Assembly: GCF_019168305.1 (NCBI RefSeq)
Contig: NZ_JAHTBI010000026.1
Span: 27,570 to 91,569, forward strand
Reading direction: 5' to 3'
Source of the DNA: Pseudomonas aegrilactucae
GTDB lineage: Bacteria; Pseudomonadota; Gammaproteobacteria; Pseudomonadales; Pseudomonadaceae
DNA: 64,000 bases
The position numbers were made by a program, and so were the translations under genes. Positions 56,543-64,000 of the stretch are shown here, one piece after another. Position 1 is the first letter of the stretch, and each line of letters opens with the position of its first letter. The notes beneath the pieces were generated by a model, which was given only the letters and a program-made list of their open reading frames with translations, had not been told where the DNA came from and ran no database searches.

Positions 56543-57991
56543 CTAACGGGGGCCACGGCGAAAGTTCAGCATCACGCAGGTGCCCTGCCCCTCGTGACTG
56601 CTGAGCCGCGCAGTACCGCCAAAACGCTCCATGATGCGCCGTACCAGCACCAGGCCGACGCCCAGGCCACCCTGCTTGGTGGTAAAGAACGGCTTGAACG
56701 CCATGCGCTGCTGCGTGTGGCTCATGCCCTTGCCGGTATCACACACGCGCAGCAGCACCTGCCGACGCTTGTGGCGCAGTACCTGCAACTGCAACTGGCC
56801 CCCCTCGGGCATCGCCTCCAAGGCGTTGCTGATCAGGCTGTTGAGGATTTGCCTGAGCATCACCGGATGGCTGAGCACGCTGACCTGCGCCAGGCCATCG
56901 ACCTTGAGCGTCACGCCCGCGTTGGCCACTTGCCGGGCATGTGCCTGCAGGCAATCGTTGATGGCAGGCTCAAGCGCCACCGCTTCGGCCTGGTCGGTCA
57001 GCGGACGCAGCGACTGCAACAGCTCGCGCACCCACTGCGACATGCGATCGACCTGGCTGATGATGTCGCCGATATTGCGCTGTGCCGCGCCATCGTCGAA
57101 CTCCTGGGCCAGCTCGGCGCTGGAGCGGATGCTGGCCAGCGGGTTGCGCAGGCTGTGCGCCACGGCCGACGACATCTCGCCCAGCGCGACAAAGGTTTCG
57201 TTGCTGATCAGTTGCTTCTGCTGCAGCGCCAACTGCCGCGCCGCGCGCCGCACGATCCAGTACAGACTGCAGTACACCACTGCCGCCCCCAGTGTGGTGC
57301 CCAGCCAGATCAGCAGCAGGCCGTTCTTGATCCGCCCGATCAGGTCCTTGGGCTCCTTGTAGATCTCCACCATGGCGGTGACCTCTTCGCCACTGGCATC
57401 GAACAGCGGAATATAGTTTTCGATGAACAGGTCCTGCGGCGGGGTGATGAATTTCTGCTCGCTGCGCGCGTCATCGACGTTGTGGTAGCTGGCCGAGACA
57501 TGCACCTTGTAGTCGAATGCGCGCTCCAGATCGTCATCGGACTCGATCATGCGCCCCACCAGCGCCGGGTTGCTCGACCAGATCACCATGCGGTCCGGTG
57601 CATAGATGTTGGCCAGCAGCACATCGGGCAGGTGCGCGATATGGTCGAGGAACTCCCAGCGCGCCGCCCGCCGCGCCTCGGCCGGCACATCCGGATGGCT
57701 CTGGTCCAGGCGCGGGTCGAGCAACTCGCCCATGGTGCGCACATCCGGGATCGACACATGGCGCACTTCGGCCGAGGCGATGGCCTGGATGAACTGGGCC
57801 GTCAGCAAGGCATCGCGCTCGACGCTCTCGTTGATCACGAACCGGCTGGAGATCAGCCCCAGGCCGATCGACAGCGTGACGATCACCGCCAGGCTCACCA
57901 CCGCGTACCAGCGCAGCAGGTTGAACGGTTGCCGACCCGGTGCGGGGCGGGTGGCGTTGGCGCACGCGGCTGGGCTCTCCTGACGAGTCAT
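56543..57991 (-). CDS. Sensor histidine kinase 2, intact paralogue
   Basis: A 482-residue membrane histidine kinase with an N-terminal helix (about 27-48), a periplasmic double-Cache-like sensor (about 50-235), a second helix and the kinase core. The phospho-acceptor is His279 in AVAHSLRNPLASIRSSAEL; N-box NSLISNALEAMPEGG, G1 DTGKGMS and G2 GGLGVGLVLVRRIMERFGG are complete. It is closely related to the frameshifted kinase encoded 138 bases downstream (the same SVERDALLTAQFIQA, PMFDASG/PLFDASG and VEIYKEP-DLI segments). The two therefore arose by tandem duplication and may both feed the single response regulator. The start at 57991 is the first ATG before similarity to the paralogue. Confidence 0.9.
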   Translation of the reverse strand: MTRQESPAACANATRPAPGRQPFNLLRWYAVVSLAVIVTLSIGLGLISSRFVINESVERDALLTAQFIQAIASAEVRHVSIPDVRTMGELLDPRLDQSHPDVPAEARRAARWEFLDHIAHLPDVLLANIYAPDRMVIWSSNPALVGRMIESDDDLERAFDYKVHVSASYHNVDDARSEQKFITPPQDLFIENYIPLFDASGEEVTAMVEIYKEPKDLIGRIKNGLLLIWLGTTLGAAVVYCSLYWIVRRAARQLALQQKQLISNETFVALGEMSSAVAHSLRNPLASIRSSAELAQEFDDGAAQRNIGDIISQVDRMSQWVRELLQSLRPLTDQAEAVALEPAINDCLQAHARQVANAGVTLKVDGLAQVSVLSHPVMLRQILNSLISNALEAMPEGGQLQLQVLRHKRRQVLLRVCDTGKGMSHTQQRMAFKPFFTTKQGGLGVGLVLVRRIMERFGGTARLSSHEGQGTCVMLNFRRGPR

Positions 57992-58055
57992 CGATGGCCA
58001 TCCCCGAAAAGAGTACCCCCTAAGGTATAGCCCAGTGCCATGAGCGCGCGACAAC

Positions 58056-58123
58056 CGCCGCCCCCGAAAGTTGCCCCACCGCCCCCAACCCTGGGTCCTG
58101 CCCCCCGACGCCCCGCCCCGCCC
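58056..58123 (-). other. G-quadruplex-forming tracts in the divergent promoter region
   Basis: On the minus strand the segment opposite 58101-58123 reads GGG-C-GGGG-C-GGGG-CGTC-GGGGGG, a textbook four-run G-quadruplex pattern. A second, looser set of G runs lies opposite 58060-58092. They are between the kinase 2 start and the sigma-54 promoter, 60-130 bases upstream of the -24 element, where enhancer sites for NtrC-type activators usually lie. A role is inference. Confidence 0.6.
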
Positions 58124-58184
58124 TGCGACCGCCGACACCCGCGCAACCCTCTGGATACGGGCCTGACAGGCGATATCGGCGGTT

Positions 58185-58199
58185 TGGTACGGAAGTTGC
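58185..58199 (+). promoter_or_regulatory. Sigma-54 (-24/-12) promoter of the curlin-like operon
   Basis: TGGTACG-N4-TTGC matches the sigma-54 consensus TGGCACG-N4-TTGC with one change (C to T at the fourth base). The invariant GG (58186-58187) and GC (58198-58199) are 10 bases apart, as required. It lies 56 bases before the first gene of the operon and opposite the NtrC-type regulator gene set. Transcription would begin near 58211. Confidence 0.78.
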
Positions 58200-58255
58200 C
58201 AAAACCCCTGCAGACGACCCAAACCCTTGGGCCCGATTGCAAGAGGAACGCACTC

Positions 58256-59602
58256 ATGCACCGTCCAACGCCCCACCCCCTGGCCTTGCTGGTATGGGCC
58301 ACCCTGATCCAGACGTCGGCCCAGGCCGCGTTGTTCGATGTCGACCAAGGCACCTACCTGCCGGAAAACGGCGGCTTTGCCGCGTGGTACCAGGACAGCC
58401 ACGGCCGGGTGCTCGACCTGTGCCTGTCCAAGGCCGTGAGTTCGCGAGTGGCCGGCGCGCCCGGTGCCCCGTCGTACATGTGCAACCTGCTGCCCACCCC
58501 CGGCGTGTTCGATGACGCCCAGCCCATCGTGTTCCCTACCAACTTCCCCGACGAGGCGTTCTGGTTCACCGCTGATGCGGCGCTGGTCGACGCCGCCCGC
58601 GGTATCGACCTGAGCTACGGCAGCGCCATCGAAGCGGCGTTTGCAGCCGAAGAGCCGGTCGAAGGCGACCAGGTCAGCTTTGCCCGGGTACGCATCCGCG
58701 TCGATGTGCCGGTGGCCGGCACCTACATCATCACCCACCCCTACGGCGTCGAAGTGTTCGATGTGCCCGCTGCCGGGCGCCGCGCCATCAACATGACCCG
58801 CGACATCGGCATCGGCGCGCCGCAGACCTATACCGGCGCGCTGAAGGGCGATGTCGGCCCGTTCCTGCGCAGCGTCAACGGGCCCTATACCGAGACCAAC
58901 CCGCTGACCGGTGCCAGCGAGCGCTACATCGGCGATCCCAACCTCACCGAAGCGGTCACCGGCAGCCCGTTCAATACCAACTTCGTGCGCATCGAAGGGC
59001 CCAACGGCCTGGACCTGCGTACCCCGCTGTTCTCCATCTCCGGCAAGCTCTCCACGGTGGTGCGCCCGACCCCGCTGATCCCGCTGCGCAGTACCTACTC
59101 GCGGCGCACCGAAAACGGCAACCCGGTGGCCCAGCAGGACGTATTCGTGCAGGCCCCGCCACCGCCCGCCAGCGTCAGCCTGAGCAGCCAGAGCCCGGCC
59201 CTGGCCTTTGTCGAAAGCACCAGCACCGGTGCCTGGTACGCGCAGTCGGCACTCAACCCGAGCCTGCCCACACAACTGCTGGTAACCGTCGACAACCAGT
59301 TGGCGATCCCCAGCAGCACACCGACCACCGCCAGCCTGTCGCTCACCGACCTGGTGAGCATCCAGCGCGCCGAGTACAGCCTGTCGTCGGGGCAACTGAC
59401 CCTGACCGCCTCGACCAGCGACGAAATCACCCCGCCCGTGCTCACCGCCACCACCGCCGAAGGCGCAGGGGTGGGTGCACTCAGCGGCGAAGGGCCGCTC
59501 AAGAGCCTGACCACCGGCCTGTCGCCGATACCGCCGGCACGCGTCGTGGTGACCAGCAGCAACGGCGGCAGCGACAGCGAAGAAGTGGTGATCCTGCCAT
59601 GA
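58256..59602 (+). CDS. Secreted matrix-associated protein, unknown family (paralogue 1)
   Basis: A 448-residue protein with a signal peptide (MHRPTPHPLALLVWATLIQTSAQA, cleavage near 24). The mature protein starts ALFDVDQGTYLPENGGFAAWYQDS and keeps two cysteines (LDLCLSKA, YMCNLLPTP). Residues 25-285 align with the N-terminal part of the next gene's product, including ITHPYGVEVFDVPAAGRRAINMTRDIGIGAP and GDPNLTEAVTGSPFNTNFVRIEGP. The rest is threonine/serine-rich beta sequence. GAGGA lies 9-10 bases before ATG 58256. First gene of the sigma-54 operon, overlapping the next frame at its stop. Its role may be in processing, anchoring or capping the fibre proteins encoded downstream. The function is unknown. 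Confidence 0.82.
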   Translation: MHRPTPHPLALLVWATLIQTSAQAALFDVDQGTYLPENGGFAAWYQDSHGRVLDLCLSKAVSSRVAGAPGAPSYMCNLLPTPGVFDDAQPIVFPTNFPDEAFWFTADAALVDAARGIDLSYGSAIEAAFAAEEPVEGDQVSFARVRIRVDVPVAGTYIITHPYGVEVFDVPAAGRRAINMTRDIGIGAPQTYTGALKGDVGPFLRSVNGPYTETNPLTGASERYIGDPNLTEAVTGSPFNTNFVRIEGPNGLDLRTPLFSISGKLSTVVRPTPLIPLRSTYSRRTENGNPVAQQDVFVQAPPPPASVSLSSQSPALAFVESTSTGAWYAQSALNPSLPTQLLVTVDNQLAIPSSTPTTASLSLTDLVSIQRAEYSLSSGQLTLTASTSDEITPPVLTATTAEGAGVGALSGEGPLKSLTTGLSPIPPARVVVTSSNGGSDSEEVVILP

Positions 59603-59649
59603 GCCCAATCACGCCACGTCCCGTAGCGACTGCGGTCGCAGGAGGCAGC

Positions 59650-61887
59650 ATGAACAAATTGCCACGCCTGGCGCTGTGCGCAGCCGGGCTCAGCTTCACC
59701 CTCAGCGGCGTTGCCTGGGCGGCCTTGTCCGAGGTCGACCCCGGCCCCTACACCCTGGCCACCGGGCGCTACCCGATGTGGTACAAGGACAGCACCGACC
59801 TGTCGCTGGAACTGTGCCAGTCCCGGGCGGCCAGCTCGCGGGTACCGGCATCGGTACCGCCGGCCTACATGTGCACCCTGCTGCCGGAGCCGGGCATCTA
59901 CGATGACGCCCTGCCGCTGGTGTTCCCCGACAACTGGCCGCCGGAGATGTTCTGGTACCTGGCCGAAACCGCGATCCCCCAAGTCGGCAACAGCGGCTTC
60001 GAACTGGACGCCTATGTTGCCGGGCTGGAAGCGGCCTTTGCCGCCGAGAACCCGGTCGATGGCGACCAGCAGAGCTTTGCACGCATCCGTCTGCGGGTCT
60101 CGGTGCCGGTTGCCGGCACCTACACCATCACCCACCCCTACGGTGTCGAGACGGTCAACGTCACCGCGCCCGGGCGGCGCGCCATCAACATCACCCGCGA
60201 CGTCGGGATCGGCGCGCCGGGCGACTTCAGCGGCGCGCTGACCGGCGCCGTCGGGCCGTTCCTGCACAGCGTCAACGGCCCCTACAGCGAGATCAACCCG
60301 GACACCGGTGCCACCGAGACCTTCATCGGCGACCCCAACCTCACCGAGGCCGTCACCGGCAGCCCGTTCAACACCAACTTCGTGCGTATCGAAGGCCCCG
60401 GCGGCCGGGTCATCCAGACCACCCTGTTCACCCTGTCGGGCAAGGTGCTCGATGCCCGCACGCAAACCGCGGTGGAAATGCGCCGCGCCAGCTACCGTCG
60501 CACCGCCGCCGGCACCCGCGTCGAGGTGTTCGCCAAGTCCGACAACAGCGCCAGCCTGTGCCTGCGCGAAACCCTGGCGCTGGTGCCGGGCACGCCCGCC
60601 TCGCCCTGCCAGTACAACCTGCAGTCGGACAACAACGGCCTGTTCTTCGCCCAGCGCCTGATCCCCGGTGCACCGCCCGCCGTGGTGGTACTCACCGCCA
60701 GCAGCCCGACCGGCAGCACGCGGCCCACGGCGATCTCGGCCAAGCTTGGCGACGTGGTCAAGGTGCAGACTGCACGCTACGACTGGAGCAACAAACGCCT
60801 GCTGATCGAGGCCCGCTCCAGTGACGAAGTGGTGGTGCCGGACCTGGTCGCGCAGGGTTACGGGCGCCTGTCCAAGGCCGGCACCCTGCAAAGCCTGACC
60901 ATCAACGACCTGGCGCAACCACCGGCCACGGTCACGGTGAAATCCGCTGCCGGTGGCAGCGACAGCGAACCGGTGCTGGTGGTCGGCAGCGCGCCAAGCC
61001 AGGCCGACAACCAGGCGCCCGTGGCCGTGGCCGACAGCGGCAGTACCAGCTTCGGCGTACCCCTGAGCCTGAGCCTGCTGGGCAACGACAGCGACCCGGA
61101 CGGTGACCTGCCGCTGACCATCAGCGACCTCACCCAGCCGGCCACCGACCAGGGTTCGGTGGCCGCCAGCGGCGCCACCGCCGTGGTGTATACGCCGCCG
61201 GCAGTGGTCAACGCACCGCTGGTGGCGACATTCACCTACCGTGCGATGGACAAGAAAGGGCTGAAATCGGCGGCGCCGGCCACGGTCACCGTCAACGTCG
61301 CCCCCAACCAGGCGCCCACCGCCGTCAACGACAGCGTGGCTACCCTGGGCGTACCGCTGAGCATCGACGTGCTGGCCAACGACACCGACCCCGAGGGCAA
61401 CCTGCCGCTGGCCGTAGCCAGTGTCACCCCGCCGCCGACCGGTCGCGGCACCGTCGCCATCACCGGCACCCAGGTCACCTACACGCCACCGGCGACGGTC
61501 ACCACAGCCTTCAGCACCAGCTTCGGCTACGTCGCCCGCGACGCACTGGGGGCGCTGTCGAACACCGGCACGGTCAGCGTGCAGGTCTCGCCACGGCCGG
61601 CAGCCGAAACCTTCGCCGTCACCGCGGCCACGGTGCAGGCGCGCTCCAACAACCGCTTCAACTGGGACATCAGCGGCACCTCTTCGGTGATCACCGGCAA
61701 CACCATCACCGTGCAGGTCACCACCACGGCGGGCCTGGTCACCCTGGGCACCACCACCGTACCGCTGACCGGTCGCTGGCGGCTGACGGTGAACAACAGC
61801 ACCACTGCCATACCGACTGCCGCGCCCACGGCGACCATCCGCAGCAGCCAGGGCACGGTACGCACCGTCCCGGTGGTTGTGCAGTAA
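59650..61887 (+). CDS. Secreted matrix-associated protein with Ig-like repeats (paralogue 2)
   Basis: A 745-residue protein with a signal peptide (MNKLPRLALCAAGLSFTLSGVAWA). Residues 25-285 share the paralogue 1 domain (ALSEVDPGPYTL, LELCQSRA, YMCTLLPEPG, THPYGVETVNV). After a middle beta region, two cadherin/VCBS-like repeats follow at about 460-640 (LLGNDSDPDGDLPLTISD and VLANDTDPEGNLPLAVAS, each with YTPP and an APVAV/APTAV start), typical of extracellular adhesins, and a last beta domain. AGGAGG before ATG 59650 decides the start over the in-frame ATG at 59599. It is probably exported and could present or anchor the curlin-like subunits. Confidence 0.84.
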   Translation: MNKLPRLALCAAGLSFTLSGVAWAALSEVDPGPYTLATGRYPMWYKDSTDLSLELCQSRAASSRVPASVPPAYMCTLLPEPGIYDDALPLVFPDNWPPEMFWYLAETAIPQVGNSGFELDAYVAGLEAAFAAENPVDGDQQSFARIRLRVSVPVAGTYTITHPYGVETVNVTAPGRRAINITRDVGIGAPGDFSGALTGAVGPFLHSVNGPYSEINPDTGATETFIGDPNLTEAVTGSPFNTNFVRIEGPGGRVIQTTLFTLSGKVLDARTQTAVEMRRASYRRTAAGTRVEVFAKSDNSASLCLRETLALVPGTPASPCQYNLQSDNNGLFFAQRLIPGAPPAVVVLTASSPTGSTRPTAISAKLGDVVKVQTARYDWSNKRLLIEARSSDEVVVPDLVAQGYGRLSKAGTLQSLTINDLAQPPATVTVKSAAGGSDSEPVLVVGSAPSQADNQAPVAVADSGSTSFGVPLSLSLLGNDSDPDGDLPLTISDLTQPATDQGSVAASGATAVVYTPPAVVNAPLVATFTYRAMDKKGLKSAAPATVTVNVAPNQAPTAVNDSVATLGVPLSIDVLANDTDPEGNLPLAVASVTPPPTGRGTVAITGTQVTYTPPATVTTAFSTSFGYVARDALGALSNTGTVSVQVSPRPAAETFAVTAATVQARSNNRFNWDISGTSSVITGNTITVQVTTTAGLVTLGTTTVPLTGRWRLTVNNSTTAIPTAAPTATIRSSQGTVRTVPVVVQ

Positions 61888-61901
61888 CGGAGGCATAGCC
61901 C

Positions 61902-62375
61902 ATGCACCGCCTGGCCCCCCTGCTGTTCTGCCTGGCCCTTACCGGCCAGGCGGTGCAGGCCGACGACCTGATGGACAACGCAGACCTGGCCCCCACCAGC
62001 GACCTGGGTGAACCGATGCTGTTGCTGCCGGCTTCGGCGCCGGCTGGCCAGCAGGCCGTGATCGACCAGAACGGCACGGCCAACCGTGCCGCCATCGGCC
62101 AGGACGGCCAGGCCCTGCTGGGGCGCATCGTGCAGTCGGGCGGTGCGCAGGAGGCCTACATCCTGCAGCAGGGTAGCGACCTGATGGCTGCGATCAGCCA
62201 GCAGGGCAACGGCAACAGTGCATCGATCATCCAGAGTGGCAGCAGCAACCGGGCCGAAATCGCCCAGATCGGCAACAGCAACAGCGCAACCATCCAGCAG
62301 GCCGGCACGGGGCTTTCCAGCTCGGTGGTGCAGGCCGGCAATGGTCTGCACGTGCAGGTCAACCAATACCGTTAG
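61902..62375 (+). CDS. Small curlin-repeat protein (CsgB/CsgA-like)
   Basis: A 157-residue protein with a signal peptide (MHRLAPLLFCLALTGQAVQA) and at least five curlin-like repeats of about 20-23 residues from residue 50 on, each with an N-x-A/S-x-I-x-Q core (for example NGTANRAAIGQDG, NGNSASIIQSG, NSNSATIQQAG). Such repeats stack as beta-helical amyloid in curli. By size and by standing before a larger subunit gene it resembles a nucleator or minor subunit. GGAGG lies 8 bases before the ATG, 14 bases after the previous stop. Confidence 0.87.
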   Translation: MHRLAPLLFCLALTGQAVQADDLMDNADLAPTSDLGEPMLLLPASAPAGQQAVIDQNGTANRAAIGQDGQALLGRIVQSGGAQEAYILQQGSDLMAAISQQGNGNSASIIQSGSSNRAEIAQIGNSNSATIQQAGTGLSSSVVQAGNGLHVQVNQYR

Positions 62376-62397
62376 TCAATTGTCTGGAGGCACCACC

Positions 62398-63843
62398 ATG
62401 TTCAAGCTCGCTCCCCTCAGCGCCGCCATTGTCCTGGGCCTGGTCGGCCAGGCCATGGCCGACGACAGCACCTCGACCCAGAGCCAGTTCGGCACTGAAA
62501 ACATCGGCGAGGTCAAACAGCTCGCCGCGCCGCTCAGCACCACCACCCAGACCCAGTTCGGCCTGGGCAACAACTCTGCGGCCTTGCAGGACAGTTCCAG
62601 CGCAGACATCCAGCAACTGCACCAGGGCCAATACAACGCAGGCTACGCCGAACAGCTGTTCGAGGGTGCCAGCACCATCAGCCAGCAGGCCGCCGGCAGT
62701 TTCAACAACACCCACGCCAGCCAGTCGCTGGGCCAGTCCAACCAGGCGACCCAGGTACAGGAAGGCAGCGGCAACTTCTCGTTCATCTACCAGGACAGCC
62801 AGGTCGGCAGCCAGGGCACCACCTTACAGTACGGTGACAGCAACGAAGCCAACGTCGAGCAGTTGTTTGGCGGCGCGGGCAACAATGCCCTGATCATCCA
62901 GAGCGGCAGTGGCAACTTCAGCGCTGCCGAACACCAGGGCCACAACGACGGGCAGATCGGCATCTACCAGGGTGGCGAAGGCAACTGGGCCTATGGCGAC
63001 CAGACGGCCGGCATCGGCGGCACCCTCAGCATCACCCAGAGCGGCGCCTACAACAGCTCCGAGGTGTGGCAGGACACGCAGCTCGGCAGCCAGGCGATGG
63101 TCCAGCAGTATGGGCAGACCAACGAAGGCATCATCGACCAGAGCTTTGGTGAGAGTAACCTGGCCACGATCATCCAGGCTGGCGACCTCAACGCCATCTA
63201 TGCCGACCAGTACGAGTCGTTGAACTCGGTGACCAGCTTGTACCAGACCGGTACCGGCAACGTGCACTTCACCTACCAGAGTGGCGACAGCCATGTGCTG
63301 ACTGCCAGTTCCAGCGGTACCGGCAACAAGGTGCTGGCCAGCAACTGGAAGGGTGACAAGGCCGGTGGCCAGTTCGGTACCGGGCAGCGTGCCGAGGTGC
63401 ATCAGGTGGGGGCAGGCAACAGTGCCAACCTGACGCAGGATGGCATAGCGCAGCTGGCGCGGCTGAACCAGAACGGCGCTCGCAACACGGCCGAGCTGAC
63501 TCAGATCGACAGCAACAACGAGCTGTATTTCGAGCAGAACGGCAGCGACAACCTGTTGATTGCCGACCAGCGTGGTACTGACAACTATGCGACGGGCAGC
63601 AGCAATGGCACGGCCAACAGCATCCAGCTGGAGCAGTCTGGCAGTGGAAACCAGAGTTATACCTGGCAGCTGTATGGCGACAACAACTCGGCCAGCATCA
63701 AGCAGACCGATGGTGTGAACGTGGCGTATGTCACCCAGGGTGGTTCGGGCAACCAGGCCATGGTGGACCAGAGTGGCGCGAACATGAGCGCGACCATCCA
63801 GCAGTTCGGTGCTGCCAACCAGGCGACTGTGCTGCAGCAATGA
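62398..63843 (+). CDS. Large curlin-repeat protein, probable major fibre subunit
   Basis: A 481-residue protein with a signal peptide (MFKLAPLSAAIVLGLVGQAMA) and about twenty imperfect repeats through the whole mature chain, rich in Asn, Gln, Gly and Ser, with the curlin pattern (SNQATQVQEGSGNFSFIYQDSQ, NNALIIQSGSGN, TAELTQIDSNN, SASIKQTDGVN, SATIQQFGAANQATVLQQ at the C terminus). It lacks cysteine, as expected for an amyloid subunit. It is three times the length of E. coli CsgA. GGAGG lies 8 bases before ATG 62398. Last gene of the operon, followed by an intrinsic terminator. Amyloid formation and export through a CsgG-like pore encoded elsewhere are inferences. Confidence 0.88.
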   Translation: MFKLAPLSAAIVLGLVGQAMADDSTSTQSQFGTENIGEVKQLAAPLSTTTQTQFGLGNNSAALQDSSSADIQQLHQGQYNAGYAEQLFEGASTISQQAAGSFNNTHASQSLGQSNQATQVQEGSGNFSFIYQDSQVGSQGTTLQYGDSNEANVEQLFGGAGNNALIIQSGSGNFSAAEHQGHNDGQIGIYQGGEGNWAYGDQTAGIGGTLSITQSGAYNSSEVWQDTQLGSQAMVQQYGQTNEGIIDQSFGESNLATIIQAGDLNAIYADQYESLNSVTSLYQTGTGNVHFTYQSGDSHVLTASSSGTGNKVLASNWKGDKAGGQFGTGQRAEVHQVGAGNSANLTQDGIAQLARLNQNGARNTAELTQIDSNNELYFEQNGSDNLLIADQRGTDNYATGSSNGTANSIQLEQSGSGNQSYTWQLYGDNNSASIKQTDGVNVAYVTQGGSGNQAMVDQSGANMSATIQQFGAANQATVLQQ

Positions 63844-63856
63844 GATTCCCCGCTTT

Positions 63857-63895
63857 GGCCGCGACTGGCGATGGGCTGGTCGCGGTCTTTTTTTT
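63857..63895 (+). terminator. Intrinsic terminator of the curlin-like operon
   Basis: GGCCGCGAC (63857-63865) pairs with GTCGCGGTC (63879-63887; one G-T pair) and is followed by eight T, 13 bases after the stop of the large curlin-repeat gene. The remaining 105 bases to the window end hold no gene I can support. Confidence 0.88.
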
Positions 63896-64000
63896 GGGGG
63901 GAAATTGGGTGATTGGTTGTTGGTGGTGACTGGTGGCTAGTGGTCCCAGCAAACATCTGCTGCCGGGCTACCAGGGCTGGCAACTCAAATCTCACAGGCC

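Noticed and set aside
62429..63643. Regularly spaced short repeats that could look like a CRISPR-like or tandem-repeat array
   Set aside because: They encode the curlin-like protein repeats, vary in sequence, stay in frame and lack constant repeat/spacer structure.
63657..63995. Minus-strand open frame at the right edge
   Set aside because: Most of it is antisense to the large curlin-repeat gene and its terminator; no ribosome site or protein-like composition.

Overview
The window reads as chromosomal DNA of a fluorescent Pseudomonas, most like the P. putida/P. fluorescens groups. The reasons are high G+C with matching codon use, dense overlapping ATGA gene junctions, two inverted REP pairs of Pseudomonas type, and familiar gene families such as split pqiA-pqiA-pqiB-pqiC, sdaA with its transporter, and the Pseudomonas-type GapN. 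No rRNA, tRNA, CRISPR array or insertion sequence was seen.

Layout. 1-8.9 kb: the end of an alpha-E/circularly permuted ATP-grasp pair, a bile-acid:sodium-type symporter, an MFS-like carrier coupled to a Tat-signal aldo/keto reductase, and a pqi lipid-transport operon. 8.9-18.6 kb: three co-directional genes of unknown function, namely a 702-aa internally duplicated protein, a 167-aa protein and a 2366-aa protein with LamG-like folds. 18.7-22.6 kb: a serine module (transporter, L-serine ammonia-lyase, divergent LysR regulator). 22.6-24.3 kb: a membrane sulfatase/phosphoethanolamine-transferase-like enzyme.

24.7-42.6 kb: a tightly packed 16-gene Wzx/Wzy-type exopolysaccharide operon. It holds UDP-glucose dehydrogenase, an epimerase, an initiating sugar transferase, a degenerate BY-kinase-like protein, an outer-membrane export lipoprotein, a chain-length protein, three glycosyltransferases, polymerase, deacetylases, flippase, a secreted glycosidase-like protein and acetyltransferases. 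A palindrome that fits a FleQ box lies in its AT-rich leader.

42.7-53.4 kb: a dermonecrotic-toxin/LRR/NEL-like giant gene and a CHASE-GGDEF-EAL gene, each interrupted at a run of seven G, then gapN, a VOC-family gene, and two hypothetical genes between the REP pairs.

53.5-64 kb: the most distinctive system. Two paralogous sensor kinases (one frameshifted) and an NtrC-type response regulator are encoded divergently from a four-gene operon. That operon encodes two related secreted proteins of unknown fold and two proteins built from curlin-like repeats. A near-consensus sigma-54 promoter sits directly ahead of it, which links the regulator to the matrix genes. No csgG/csgE/csgF-like secretion genes lie in the window.

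Three genes in about 12 kb carry single-base indels, two of them in homopolymers. This could be assembly error or real (possibly reversible) inactivation, and the sequence alone cannot decide.
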